From contig FR882165.1 in NCBI GenBank assembly GCA_000434935.1, positions 48,727-96,772 on the forward strand: a DNA stretch of 48,046 nucleotides, read 5' to 3'. The translations under genes were made by a program, and so were the position numbers. Under the pieces are notes generated by a model, which made no database searches, was not told the DNA's origin, and saw nothing but the letters and a program-made list of their open reading frames with translations. Shown piece by piece: positions 32,931 to 42,291 of the stretch (the stretch's first letter is position 1; every line of letters begins with the position of its first letter). This DNA comes from Bacteroides sp. CAG:709 (GTDB lineage: Bacteria > Bacteroidota > Bacteroidia > Bacteroidales > UBA932).

Positions 32931-34508
32931 ATGAAATTGGATATCAAGAACTTGATGATATGTGCCGCTGCTTCGGCATGGATTCTTTCGTCCTGCTCCG
33001 GAGAAAAAGGAGAGGATGGCCCGTCACACGATCCGGACAGTTACGAGACGATCAACATCACGCCGGACAAGACTACCGTCCTGAGGAATCCGCTTTGCGG
33101 CTGGGTCCTTTATGCGGGCCTGGGGAATGACCTCTCCGATTTCTGGAAGAGATATGACTCCATGGAATCATCCGTCGGCCCGGTCAATGTCACGGAATAT
33201 GCAACTACCTTGCTGATAAGGACTTCGTGGGGACAGCTGAACCCGGAAGAGGGCGTCTACGTGTGGCAGGAAGGATGCAATACCATATATGCACAGCGAT
33301 ATAAGAGCCTCATTGCGGAAGCACGCAAACGTAACATGCGCGTAGGCTTCGGCTATGGCATCGACAGCCGTGACAAGCATGAGTTCTGCACGCCTCTCTA
33401 TGTGCGGGACAAGGGTGCGAAAGGATATGCCACCAAGACAGGCTCGATGGAAGTGTGGTCTCCATATCCGGATGATCCGGTTTTCCAGCAATGCTATGAA
33501 AAGTTCGTTCATGACTTTGCGCAGGAAATCAATGACCCTGACCATTATGAATTCGTGCATGGCGTGGGCATCGGAAAATGGGGCGAATATCACAGCTGCA
33601 TCTACTCTACAGGTGACGAAACTCCCAAGAAGCCAGTGTTTGAATGGGTTACGTCGCTATTTGCCAAGGAGTTCAAGATTCCGATTTTCATAAACTATCA
33701 CCGTTCTCTCGGTTCTACTAAAGACGGTGTGAATCCTGATTCCGAGGACATGGTCCAGTCAGCAGTGAACAAAGGTTTCGGAATCGGCAGCGGCGCCTTC
33801 GGAATGAAGACTTACTACGGGTCATGGGAAAAGAACATAGCGGCCAAGTACCGCAACATTGTCCCGATAATTGCCGAAGGCGGCTGGGTGAAAGCCTCTC
33901 ATGGTGATGCTCCTATGCGCTGGGAATCAGAAGGATATAAAGACTGGGGCGACGTGAGGAAAGGTGAATTCGACATGGCGCGCGAAGCTCGTGCGAACAT
34001 GATGGATTTCCGGTACAATGAAGATGTCACCGTCAGTGAGACATGGTCATGGTTCAACGAAGCATATGACCTGGTCGAGCAGTTCATAAAGGACGGAAAC
34101 TACAGGCTCTATCCGGCCAAGGTGATTCTTCCGAAGGAACTGACTGCGGGAAAATCAGAGGAAATCGTCCATAAGTGGGCCAATGTCGGATACGCATATT
34201 GCCCTACCAATTTCAAGCCTTTCGTGGGTAAATACAAGGTGGCTTTCGCCCTCCTTGACGCTTCCGGCAAGCCGGTCAAGCTTTTCTACGATGAGGAGGC
34301 CCAGCCGCATGAGTGGATAAAGGGCTCTCCGAAGCAATATTCTTTCACTGTGAAAGCTGACGGCATTGCCCCCGGTGAGTATACTTGGGCTGTCGGAATC
34401 GTGGATTATGCGTCAGAGACCAAAAAAATTGGTATCTTTACATCGGCAAAAGGAAATTATACATCCGACGGCTGGCTCAAGCTGTCAAAAGTGACACTGA
34501 AAAAATAA
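32931..34508 (+). CDS. Uncharacterised glycosidase-like lipoprotein, paralog 2
   Basis: This 525-residue protein has a lipoprotein signal (AAASAWILSSCSGE) and the same domain order as the preceding gene, but is the most divergent of the three copies. NPLCGWVLYA, LIRTSWGQLNPEEGVYVW, SPYPDDPVFQ, GIGKWGEYHS, NYHRSLG, IIAEGGWVKAS and NMMDFR are kept, with candidate acids Glu219 and Glu316. The loop that reads VDGRDQGxNTPQFV in the other two is IDSRDKHEFCTPLYV here, and DAFGM is GAFGM, so its substrate pocket probably differs. The start is the ATG at 32931, eight bases after the previous stop. It is followed six bases later by the SGNH-like gene. Confidence 0.85.
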   Translation: MKLDIKNLMICAAASAWILSSCSGEKGEDGPSHDPDSYETINITPDKTTVLRNPLCGWVLYAGLGNDLSDFWKRYDSMESSVGPVNVTEYATTLLIRTSWGQLNPEEGVYVWQEGCNTIYAQRYKSLIAEARKRNMRVGFGYGIDSRDKHEFCTPLYVRDKGAKGYATKTGSMEVWSPYPDDPVFQQCYEKFVHDFAQEINDPDHYEFVHGVGIGKWGEYHSCIYSTGDETPKKPVFEWVTSLFAKEFKIPIFINYHRSLGSTKDGVNPDSEDMVQSAVNKGFGIGSGAFGMKTYYGSWEKNIAAKYRNIVPIIAEGGWVKASHGDAPMRWESEGYKDWGDVRKGEFDMAREARANMMDFRYNEDVTVSETWSWFNEAYDLVEQFIKDGNYRLYPAKVILPKELTAGKSEEIVHKWANVGYAYCPTNFKPFVGKYKVAFALLDASGKPVKLFYDEEAQPHEWIKGSPKQYSFTVKADGIAPGEYTWAVGIVDYASETKKIGIFTSAKGNYTSDGWLKLSKVTLKK

Positions 34509-34514
34509 TCGTTT

Positions 34515-35447
34515 ATGAAATCATTGTACGGAAAAATATGCGGACTCCTCTTTGCAGGATTCTTTGCAGTTACATCATATCCCGCTACCGGATGTTCTCC
34601 GGCGCAGACTCCTTCAGAGACTCAGGGAACTGCCGAAAAGAAGGATGACGGGGTCATCAGGATACTCGCAATCGGCAACAGCTTCTCGCAAGATGCTGTG
34701 GAACAATATCTTTACGAACTCTTCGATGCTGCAGGGATAAAGGTCGTGATCGGCAATATGTATATCCCAGGCTGTCCGCTGGAAAGGCATTACAACAATT
34801 CCGTGTCGGACAAGGCAGAATATGCTTACAGGAAAATCGTCGACGGCGAGAAGACGAATACTCCGAAAACAAAACTCATCGACGCGCTTCTGGATGAGCC
34901 GTGGGATTATATCAGCCTTCAGCAGGCGAGCGGAAAAGCCGGTGAATACGATACATATAATCCATATCTCAAGTCATTGATATCATATCTCCGGAGGTAT
35001 GCACCGAAGAAGGACTTCAAACTGGTGTGGCACCAGACCTGGGCTTATGCTTCGGATTCCGGCCATGGCGAATTCCCGAAATACGGAAGCGACCAGATGC
35101 AGATGTATGAGGCTATCGTGGCAGCGACCAAGAATGCGTTGAAAGACAATAAGTTCGATGTCCTGGTTCCGTCGGGAACCGCCATCCAGAACGCCCGCAC
35201 TTCCTATATCGGAGACAAAATGAACCGCGACGGATACCATCTGGAGCTCAATTATGGACGTTACACCGCTGCCTGCACCTGGTTCGAAGCGATTTCCGGA
35301 AAGAAGGTCGTCGGTAATTCCTATGCTCCTGCGACTGTGGATGACGGCAAGAAAGCCGTAGCGCAGAATGCGGCTCATGAGGCCGTGCGCCATCCGTACA
35401 AGGTCACTATAATGAAAGATTTTCAGATAGCGCCGTCGGCAGAATAA
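34515..35447 (+). CDS. DUF4886/SGNH-hydrolase-like lipoprotein
   Basis: This is a 310-residue lipoprotein (lipobox in SYPATGCSPA). The catalytic domain opens with IRILAIGNSFSQDAVEQYLY, where GNSFS is the block I serine of SGNH/GDSL-type esterases. It closes with NRDGYHLELNYGRYTAACTW, where Asp and His form the block V DxxH pair. WDYISLQQASGKAGEYDTYN contains the glutamine-rich block III seen in DUF4886 proteins. This group is often found in glycan utilization loci and is thought to deacylate carbohydrates, an activity I infer. It lies between the paralog pair and GH2 in a continuous run of genes. Confidence 0.85.
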   Translation: MKSLYGKICGLLFAGFFAVTSYPATGCSPAQTPSETQGTAEKKDDGVIRILAIGNSFSQDAVEQYLYELFDAAGIKVVIGNMYIPGCPLERHYNNSVSDKAEYAYRKIVDGEKTNTPKTKLIDALLDEPWDYISLQQASGKAGEYDTYNPYLKSLISYLRRYAPKKDFKLVWHQTWAYASDSGHGEFPKYGSDQMQMYEAIVAATKNALKDNKFDVLVPSGTAIQNARTSYIGDKMNRDGYHLELNYGRYTAACTWFEAISGKKVVGNSYAPATVDDGKKAVAQNAAHEAVRHPYKVTIMKDFQIAPSAE

Positions 35448-35450
35448 CGA

Positions 35451-38180
35451 ATGAACATAAAATACTCTGTCCTCGCGATTGTCGCCGGGATTATGTCATT
35501 GTGTGCCAATGACATGTCTGCGCAGAAAGTGATGGATTTGAGCGGAGAGTGGAGATTCCAGACAGATGTCATGGATTTCCGCCGGGGTTCCCTGTCTCCG
35601 CGATACAATCATAAGCTTCAGTCAGTCATCACTCTTCCCGGCATTACAGATGATTACAAGATAGGTTATGAGAATCCATATTCTTATGTGGACAGGCTCA
35701 CCCGTCTGTATGAATATATGGCTCCGGCATGGTATCAGCGTGATATCGAAATTCCTGCGTCATGGGCCGGAAAACGTATTGTGCTGTATCTGGAACGCAC
35801 CCATTGGCTCAGTTCGGTATGGGTCGATACCAAGGAAGTCAGCCGTTGCGATTACATAAGCGTACCTCACAGGCATGACCTGACGCCGTTCTTGACGCCG
35901 GGAAAGACGCACCGTATCACCATCTGCATCGACAACAGATTCCAATATGACACCCACAAATGGAATCACGCCCACACCGAGTTTACACAAATAAACTGGA
36001 ACGGAATCCTCGGCGAGATAAAGCTCATGGCATTGGAACCGCTTGGCATTGAGGACCTTCAGTTGTATCCGCAATTGCAGTCCGGCAGTGTCAATGCGAG
36101 GTTGGCGGTGTCCTGCATGACAGGAAAGCCATGCGAAGCTGTGGCCCGGTTCCGCGTCACATGTCCTGACGGGCGGGTTGTCACGAGCAGCCTGCCTTTG
36201 CATGTCACCGACTCCCTTTTGGTAGCGGAGAAGGAAATTGCCCTTGCTCCTGACGGGGAAAAGGTCTTCCTGTGGGATGAGTTCCATCCTGACCTTTACA
36301 CTGTGGAATGTACTCTGTGTCCGGTCAATGATTCCTCATCGGCACATGTCGTGAAGACCACCTTCGGCATGCGTTCCGTCGGAAGAGATGCCCATCATAT
36401 AATGGTCAACGGCCATCGTGTCCATCTGCGCGGAACCGTCGAAAATGCCGTGTTCCCGAAAACCGGTCATGCTCCTGTCGAAGATGCTCCTTGGGAAAGG
36501 ATAATGGGTATAGTCAAGTCTTATGGCATGAACCACATGCGTTTCCATTCATGGTGCCCTCCGGATGCAGCCTTCCGTGCGGCCGACAAGGCGGGCGTAT
36601 ATCTGGAGATAGAAATGCCGATGTGGGGAAAGGATGCGTTGCCTGATGAGAGGCGTTATGATTTCTTCAGGAGGGAAATCAGGGCCATCCTGAAAGAATA
36701 CGGCAATCATCCGTCGTTCCTGCTCTACTGCAACGGCAATGAGATCCAGGGCAATTTCGATTTCATCGAGGAATTGACCTCCACTGCGGAAAAACTTGAT
36801 TCCAGGCATCTGTACAGCGGTTCTACGGCGAGAACCAGGATTCCGTCGGACCAATATTACATCTCACAAGATACTCCCAAAGGGGCTGCCAAGGTTTATG
36901 AAGGACGCCCTGGAACCGATTGGGACGTGAACGTGGCATCGGACGTGGACGTCCCCGTAATCTCCCATGAATCAGGCCAGAGATGCATGTATCCTGATTT
37001 CGACGAGATTCCGAAATTCGACGGGCCGGTTCGTGCACGCAATCTGGAACTGTGGCGCAATATGCTGAATGACAACGGTATGCTGGGGCAGGCCAAGGAC
37101 TTTTTCCGGGCCTCGGGAGCATTGACCGTATTGGAATACAAGGCTGTGATGGAAGCATTGCTCCGTTCTTCGCTGTCGGCGGGATTCCAGCTGCTGTCAT
37201 TGAATGATTTTACGGGACAGGGCTATGCGCCGGTAGGAATTCTGGACCCGTTCTGGGATTCCAAGGGGCTGGTTTCCCCTGAACAATGGCGGTACTTCTG
37301 CGCACCGTCCGTGGTGCTACTGAGATATGAAAAGAGCACTTTTTTCAATGATGAAGTGTTCAGCGCGCGTGTTGAGGTCTACAATTACAGCGACCGCCCG
37401 TTCAGGAAAGCCGATGTGAAGTGGACTGTTTCAGACGAGGACGGAACAATCCTGGCCCACGGCAATGCCGGCAAGCATGATTTTCCTTCATACGAGGTGT
37501 CCGCTGCCGGCAAGATCGAGATTCCGCTGACGCGGTTCAATGTCTCCGCTGCGCGCGAGCTGACATTGACGGTCAATGCCGGAAAAACATTGAAAAATAC
37601 CTGGAAAATCTGGGTGTATCCCCGTGCCGCGATGCCTTCGTCTGATGACAATGTCTTGTACACCAAGGATTTGGACAGTGCCGCTCAAGCCCGGCTTTCT
37701 GCGGGAGGAAAAGTGGTGTGGATGCCTGACCCGTTGAAAACCAAAGGCCGCAAGTCGGTGTTCCATAACCATTTCTGGAATCCGATCATGTTTGCATGGC
37801 CTCCTATGACGATGGGCTGTCTCATGCACGATGACATGGGCATGTTTGCAGATTTTCCTACGTCGTACCATACGGACTGGCAGTGGTGGGACATCCTGGA
37901 ATATGCCAAAGTCATGGAACTTCAGGACTTCCCGTCAGGAATAGTTCCGTTCATCCAGGTGATTGACAGCTTCGACAGCAACAGGAAGCTCGGCATCGGG
38001 TTCGAGGCTTCTGTCTGTGGAGGAAAACTGCTGGTCCTGGCGATGGACGCTGAAAAGGACATTGACAAGAGACCTGCCGCACGGCAGTTGCTCCGCAGCA
38101 TTGACAAATATGTGCGCGGCGACGGTTTTGCGCCTCGCGCGGCCGTGGATATTGAGGAATTGCAGTCTTTGTACGAATAG
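35451..38180 (+). CDS. Glycoside hydrolase family 2 protein, long form
   Basis: This is a 909-residue exported enzyme (signal peptide ending NDMSAQ). The order is the GH2 sugar-binding jelly roll (about 28-215, LSGEWRFQTD and AWYQRDIEIPASWAGKRIVL), an Ig-like sandwich, then a barrel with acid/base Glu431 in YCNGNEIQGNF and nucleophile Glu507 in VISHESGQRC. The segment before the barrel reads HLRGTVENAVFPKTGHAP instead of the GVNxHE of LacZ-type enzymes, placing it in the subgroup common in Bacteroidetes with varied specificities (galactose, glucuronate, arabinose or others). About 300 C-terminal residues form extra beta domains. It starts three bases after the SGNH gene and is the last gene before the regulator. 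Confidence 0.9.
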   Translation: MNIKYSVLAIVAGIMSLCANDMSAQKVMDLSGEWRFQTDVMDFRRGSLSPRYNHKLQSVITLPGITDDYKIGYENPYSYVDRLTRLYEYMAPAWYQRDIEIPASWAGKRIVLYLERTHWLSSVWVDTKEVSRCDYISVPHRHDLTPFLTPGKTHRITICIDNRFQYDTHKWNHAHTEFTQINWNGILGEIKLMALEPLGIEDLQLYPQLQSGSVNARLAVSCMTGKPCEAVARFRVTCPDGRVVTSSLPLHVTDSLLVAEKEIALAPDGEKVFLWDEFHPDLYTVECTLCPVNDSSSAHVVKTTFGMRSVGRDAHHIMVNGHRVHLRGTVENAVFPKTGHAPVEDAPWERIMGIVKSYGMNHMRFHSWCPPDAAFRAADKAGVYLEIEMPMWGKDALPDERRYDFFRREIRAILKEYGNHPSFLLYCNGNEIQGNFDFIEELTSTAEKLDSRHLYSGSTARTRIPSDQYYISQDTPKGAAKVYEGRPGTDWDVNVASDVDVPVISHESGQRCMYPDFDEIPKFDGPVRARNLELWRNMLNDNGMLGQAKDFFRASGALTVLEYKAVMEALLRSSLSAGFQLLSLNDFTGQGYAPVGILDPFWDSKGLVSPEQWRYFCAPSVVLLRYEKSTFFNDEVFSARVEVYNYSDRPFRKADVKWTVSDEDGTILAHGNAGKHDFPSYEVSAAGKIEIPLTRFNVSAARELTLTVNAGKTLKNTWKIWVYPRAAMPSSDDNVLYTKDLDSAAQARLSAGGKVVWMPDPLKTKGRKSVFHNHFWNPIMFAWPPMTMGCLMHDDMGMFADFPTSYHTDWQWWDILEYAKVMELQDFPSGIVPFIQVIDSFDSNRKLGIGFEASVCGGKLLVLAMDAEKDIDKRPAARQLLRSIDKYVRGDGFAPRAAVDIEELQSLYE

Positions 38181-38195
38181 ATTTCATTATCTTTG
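38168..38195 (+). promoter_or_regulatory. Promoter of the hybrid two-component regulator gene
   Basis: TTTG at 38168-38171 and TATCTTTG at 38188-38195, an exact TAnnTTTG match, are separated by 16 bases, slightly short for the usual 19-20. It occupies the only sizeable gap in the locus (38181-38226) and would let the sensor be made when the upstream genes are silent. Confidence 0.6.
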
Positions 38196-38226
38196 TCTAT
38201 GTGACCCTTAAAAAACGCATATTGGC

Positions 38227-41200
38227 ATGAGATTGATTGTCATCATACTATCGGCGTTGGTGTCTGTCGCCTCATACGCTGTCGACACGAAGAACTACCG
38301 CTTTCATCAGATGCCGGAAACTTCCTATTACGGAGGTATAAACAGCATCGTGAAAGATAGCGTCGGCAGGATATGGTTCAGCGGTACTGACGCATTGTTC
38401 ATGTACAACGGACATACGTTCAAGAACATGTCCGTCATCGGGCCGCATCAGGCGCCTGTCGATTACAGGAAGCTGGTGTCGGACAGGAACAATACCATTT
38501 ATGCGGCGACAAGTGCCGGACTGTATATGTTCGACTATATGCAGCAGAAGTTTGAACTTGTGCTGGATGGTGACGTGGGGGCGATGGAGGCTGACGAGCG
38601 TGAAGGATTGTGGCTGATACTGAATGACGAGGTCGTCCGTTTCGAAGATGGCAGGACGACAGGAAAATATCCGTTGCCGGATACCGTGAGGGTGACACCG
38701 TTCACGCTTCATCTGTCGTGTTCTTCCGGCCATGTCTATGTGGGGGCGTATAACAGGTTGCTGCGTATCGAAAACGGTGAGTATGAGAACTTTGCCGTTC
38801 TGGATGACGACAATGCCGTAGTATGCGACGTCAGAGAAGATTCGTCTCACGTATATGTGCTGACGCGCAACGACGGACTATATGTGCTCGACAAGGCCGG
38901 CCAGCTTGAAGGTACATTCAATTTGCCGGAAGAATATGGACATTCCAGCAATGCGAAGGAACTGTATATCGATTCCGACGGCATAGTTTGGGCAGCCACG
39001 CAGTCGGGATTGCTGCTTACGGATATAACATCCGGCGAAACCAAATTGCTGACATCGGACCTGCTGGACAAATATTCCCTGCCGAACAATTCGGTATGGT
39101 CGATATATCCCGACCCGGACGGCGGCGTTTGGATAGGTACATATGGCGGAAAGCTTGCTTATCTGACGTTCAATGACAGTGAAATCCGATATATGGAGCC
39201 GACGCCGGGAGGCCTTAACTTCCCGATTGTCAGCACGTATGCGGAAGATGCCAAGGGAAACATATGGATCGGGACCGAAGGCGGAGGCCTGTTCAGATGG
39301 AACAGGGCGGACAATTCATTCTCCAGATGGAAACAGGGAACTGGCGGTGACAAGTCGCTGCCTTCCGGCATGATAAAGCGGCTGCGCCCGGATGGGAACC
39401 TGATGTATGCGGCAGCTTTCAATGGCGGTATCAGCACCATCGACATGAATACCGGCAAGGTCACGACTTTGCCTGTTTACAATGCCGGTACGCGTCAGCT
39501 TCTCTCTGTATATGACTTCGAACCGGAGGGAGATGAAGGGTTCTGGCTTACCGATCCTGATGCGGAACTGATGTTCTGGAACCGCCGGACCGGAAAGGTG
39601 GAAAACGTGATTTTTCATGATGACGCGGGGCATAAGATAAGGCTGAGAGTGGAGACATTGTACCACGATGCTTCCGGTTATCTCTGGCTCATGACCCATG
39701 ACGGCGTATATGTCCTGGATCCTGCCGCGAGAAAATTGATACGTAGGCATTATCTTGAGAACTATCCGCATTCGGCGAACAACATCTGCTGTTTCTGCAG
39801 GACAATGTCTTCGGGCGTATGGTTCGGCACCCGCGGTGGCGGCGTGAACCGGCTGGCGCCTGACGGTACCTATACGAATTTCAATTCCAATACGGACGGC
39901 GATTTCGTGAACCGCATGGTTTTCGGTATCCTGGAAGACACATCTTCCGGCGATTTGTGGATGAGTACCGACGCCGGCCTGTTCTGCTACAGCCAGAAAG
40001 ACGGCGAGATAAGGCGTGCCGGAATAGATATTCCCAACAGGTGCGGAGCGTATTATGTGCGTTCCTGCTATTCCGGTTCGGACGGGGAACTGCTGTTCGG
40101 CGGGACCAATGGATTCATAATGTTCAATCCGAGGCGTTTCCATACCAATCCTCAGAAACCACGTGTCTATTTCACGGGACTTAGCGTGAACGGACATCTG
40201 GTTGTCCCTGGAGAGGAAGGATATCCGCTGCGCCAGGCCGTAGCCACGTTGGACGGGCAGTCAGGGCGCGGCAGCGTGATCAAGCTGTCCAGCAAACAGT
40301 CTAATTTCGACATAGGATTCTCCTGCAACAGCTATCTGGAGCGGGACAGGAATACCTATGCCTACAGGATGCTCGGCATTTCAGATGCCTGGACCGTACT
40401 GCCCAAGAACCAGCAACATGTCCGTTTCGTGAATGTCCCTCCGGGGAAATATACCTTCCAGATGAAGGCGGCCAACAATGACGGCGTCTGGGGAGACCAT
40501 GTCAGTTCGTTGTCTTTCAAGGTCAAGCCATATCCGCTGCTTTCACCGTTTGCGTATGCCGTTTATCTTCTGCTCATCATCTTGTCCGCATATTATGTGT
40601 GGGCGTACATGACCAGGAGAAAGATGCTGGAGCAGCAGCTGGAACTGGAAAAGGAGAGGGAGAAGGACCTCAATGAACTGACACAGGCGAGAATCAATTT
40701 CTTTACCAGCATCTCACACGATCTGAAGACTCCGCTGACTCTTGTCATCGACCCTCTGAAGCAGCTGGACAGCCTGATTCCGATGGATGCGCCGTACCGG
40801 AGCTATGTGGAACTCATAAGCAAGAATGTGGTCCGTATACAGCACATGATCAGTCAGTTGCTGAAATTCAGGCAGATAGAGACGCTGAAGGTGCCGCTGG
40901 ACTGCAAGCCGGGAGACATCATCAAGTTCGTGGACAATATTTTCTCGCTTTTCGAGTTCTATGCCGGCAAACATCATATAGAGACCGAATTCATCTCGCA
41001 GATGGAAAGTTTCGACACCCGGTTCGACTATGACGTAATCGAGAAAGTGTTTACCAATTTGTTCTCGAACGCCATCAAATACACGACGGAGAACGGATAT
41101 GTGAGCGTCCGGGTGGGCCGTGCCGTACAGGAGGAAATTCCTGATTCGGGCGCCCCTGCCGATGCTGAATGGCTGTCGTTCGTGGTCACCAACAGCGGGA

Positions 41201-42291
41201 AAGGCATTCCTGAAGATGAGGTCGGCACTCTTTTCGAACCGTTCAACAACCATGGTCCGGTGAAGACCGGGTTCGGTACCCATACAGGTCTGGGCCTGGC
41301 GATAGTGAAGGAACTTGTGAAAGATATGAAGGGCAGCATCTCTGTCCGTTCTACTGATTCCACGGTATCGTTTGTCGTGCTGCTTCCTTTCGTTCCGTGC
41401 AAGGATGTGACGGCCGGGGATTCGGCAGGGGAAGGAAAGGCCTATGATTATGCTGCGGCGGAGATTGACAACATGATTTCCGACCTCGACGCGAATGAGA
41501 AGACCTCGGGCCGGAAGGAAAGGAAGACGTATGACATCCTGGTCATGGAAGACGATGCCCAGTTGCGCAACTATCTGGAGCAGAGGCTCTCCCCTTATTA
41601 CAATGTCTATACGGCAATCAACGGGCGGGACGGACTCGCCAAGGTGGAAAAGGTCATGCCGCAGTTGGTCATAACGGACCTTGCGATGCCGGAGGTCGAC
41701 GGATTCGAAGTCTGCCGTCGTATCCGTTCCAATATCAAGACTTCCCATATTCCCATCATCGCCCTTTCCGCTCTCGGTGAAAACCAGAAAGCGGGAATAG
41801 AAGCGCTTGAATGCGAGGCCAATGTCTTTATCAGCAAACCGGTGGACATAGATTACCTGCACAAGCAGATATCGAACTTCATAAAGAATCAGAACAGGCT
41901 CAAAGAACTGTACAGCAAGAAGTTCGTGGCTGAGCCGTCTCATATCGCCATTTCTTCCGTGGACGAAGAACTGCTGAAAAAGGCGGTGGGCTTCATTGAG
42001 GAGAATTTGGAAAACGAGGAGTACGGCGTGGATGATTTCGTTTCGGACATGGCGATAGGCCGTACCCGTCTTTATCAGAAACTCAATGACCTTACGGGAA
42101 TGTCCATAAAGGAATTTATCCTGGATATCCGTCTGAAACGGGCGAGCCAGCTCCTCTCCGAGTCCGACTACACTGTCGCGGAAATATCCACAATGACAGG
42201 CTTTGCCAACCCTAAGTATTTCAGTGTCTGCTTCAAACGTCATTTCGGGCAGTCACCTACAGATTTTAAAATGAATCCGGATGCGAAATAG
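38227..42291 (+). CDS. Hybrid two-component system sensor/AraC-type regulator
   Basis: This 1354-residue protein fuses sensor kinase and response regulator in one chain and usually controls the neighbouring glycan locus. After a signal/anchor (IIILSALVSVASYA region) come about 650 residues of two-component propeller repeats (VGRIWFSG, GGVWIGTYGG, GNIWIGTEGG, GYLWLMTHD), a Y_Y_Y domain and a membrane helix near 772-796. The kinase has His831 in FTSISHDLKTPLTLVIDPL, NAIKYTTENG and GTHTGLGLAIVKEL. The receiver has acidic MEDDAQLR, Asp1151 in VITDLAMPEVDG and a lysine in FISKPVD. The last 100 residues are an AraC HTH (IGRTRLYQKLNDLTGMSIKE). All phosphorelay residues are intact. Its stop overlaps the next gene by 11 bases. 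Confidence 0.95.
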   Translation: MRLIVIILSALVSVASYAVDTKNYRFHQMPETSYYGGINSIVKDSVGRIWFSGTDALFMYNGHTFKNMSVIGPHQAPVDYRKLVSDRNNTIYAATSAGLYMFDYMQQKFELVLDGDVGAMEADEREGLWLILNDEVVRFEDGRTTGKYPLPDTVRVTPFTLHLSCSSGHVYVGAYNRLLRIENGEYENFAVLDDDNAVVCDVREDSSHVYVLTRNDGLYVLDKAGQLEGTFNLPEEYGHSSNAKELYIDSDGIVWAATQSGLLLTDITSGETKLLTSDLLDKYSLPNNSVWSIYPDPDGGVWIGTYGGKLAYLTFNDSEIRYMEPTPGGLNFPIVSTYAEDAKGNIWIGTEGGGLFRWNRADNSFSRWKQGTGGDKSLPSGMIKRLRPDGNLMYAAAFNGGISTIDMNTGKVTTLPVYNAGTRQLLSVYDFEPEGDEGFWLTDPDAELMFWNRRTGKVENVIFHDDAGHKIRLRVETLYHDASGYLWLMTHDGVYVLDPAARKLIRRHYLENYPHSANNICCFCRTMSSGVWFGTRGGGVNRLAPDGTYTNFNSNTDGDFVNRMVFGILEDTSSGDLWMSTDAGLFCYSQKDGEIRRAGIDIPNRCGAYYVRSCYSGSDGELLFGGTNGFIMFNPRRFHTNPQKPRVYFTGLSVNGHLVVPGEEGYPLRQAVATLDGQSGRGSVIKLSSKQSNFDIGFSCNSYLERDRNTYAYRMLGISDAWTVLPKNQQHVRFVNVPPGKYTFQMKAANNDGVWGDHVSSLSFKVKPYPLLSPFAYAVYLLLIILSAYYVWAYMTRRKMLEQQLELEKEREKDLNELTQARINFFTSISHDLKTPLTLVIDPLKQLDSLIPMDAPYRSYVELISKNVVRIQHMISQLLKFRQIETLKVPLDCKPGDIIKFVDNIFSLFEFYAGKHHIETEFISQMESFDTRFDYDVIEKVFTNLFSNAIKYTTENGYVSVRVGRAVQEEIPDSGAPADAEWLSFVVTNSGKGIPEDEVGTLFEPFNNHGPVKTGFGTHTGLGLAIVKELVKDMKGSISVRSTDSTVSFVVLLPFVPCKDVTAGDSAGEGKAYDYAAAEIDNMISDLDANEKTSGRKERKTYDILVMEDDAQLRNYLEQRLSPYYNVYTAINGRDGLAKVEKVMPQLVITDLAMPEVDGFEVCRRIRSNIKTSHIPIIALSALGENQKAGIEALECEANVFISKPVDIDYLHKQISNFIKNQNRLKELYSKKFVAEPSHIAISSVDEELLKKAVGFIEENLENEEYGVDDFVSDMAIGRTRLYQKLNDLTGMSIKEFILDIRLKRASQLLSESDYTVAEISTMTGFANPKYFSVCFKRHFGQSPTDFKMNPDAK

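Noticed and set aside
40714..42243. 509-codon minus-strand frame inside the regulator gene
   Set aside because: It is a shadow of the kinase, receiver and HTH coding sequence, all of whose motifs are on the plus strand.
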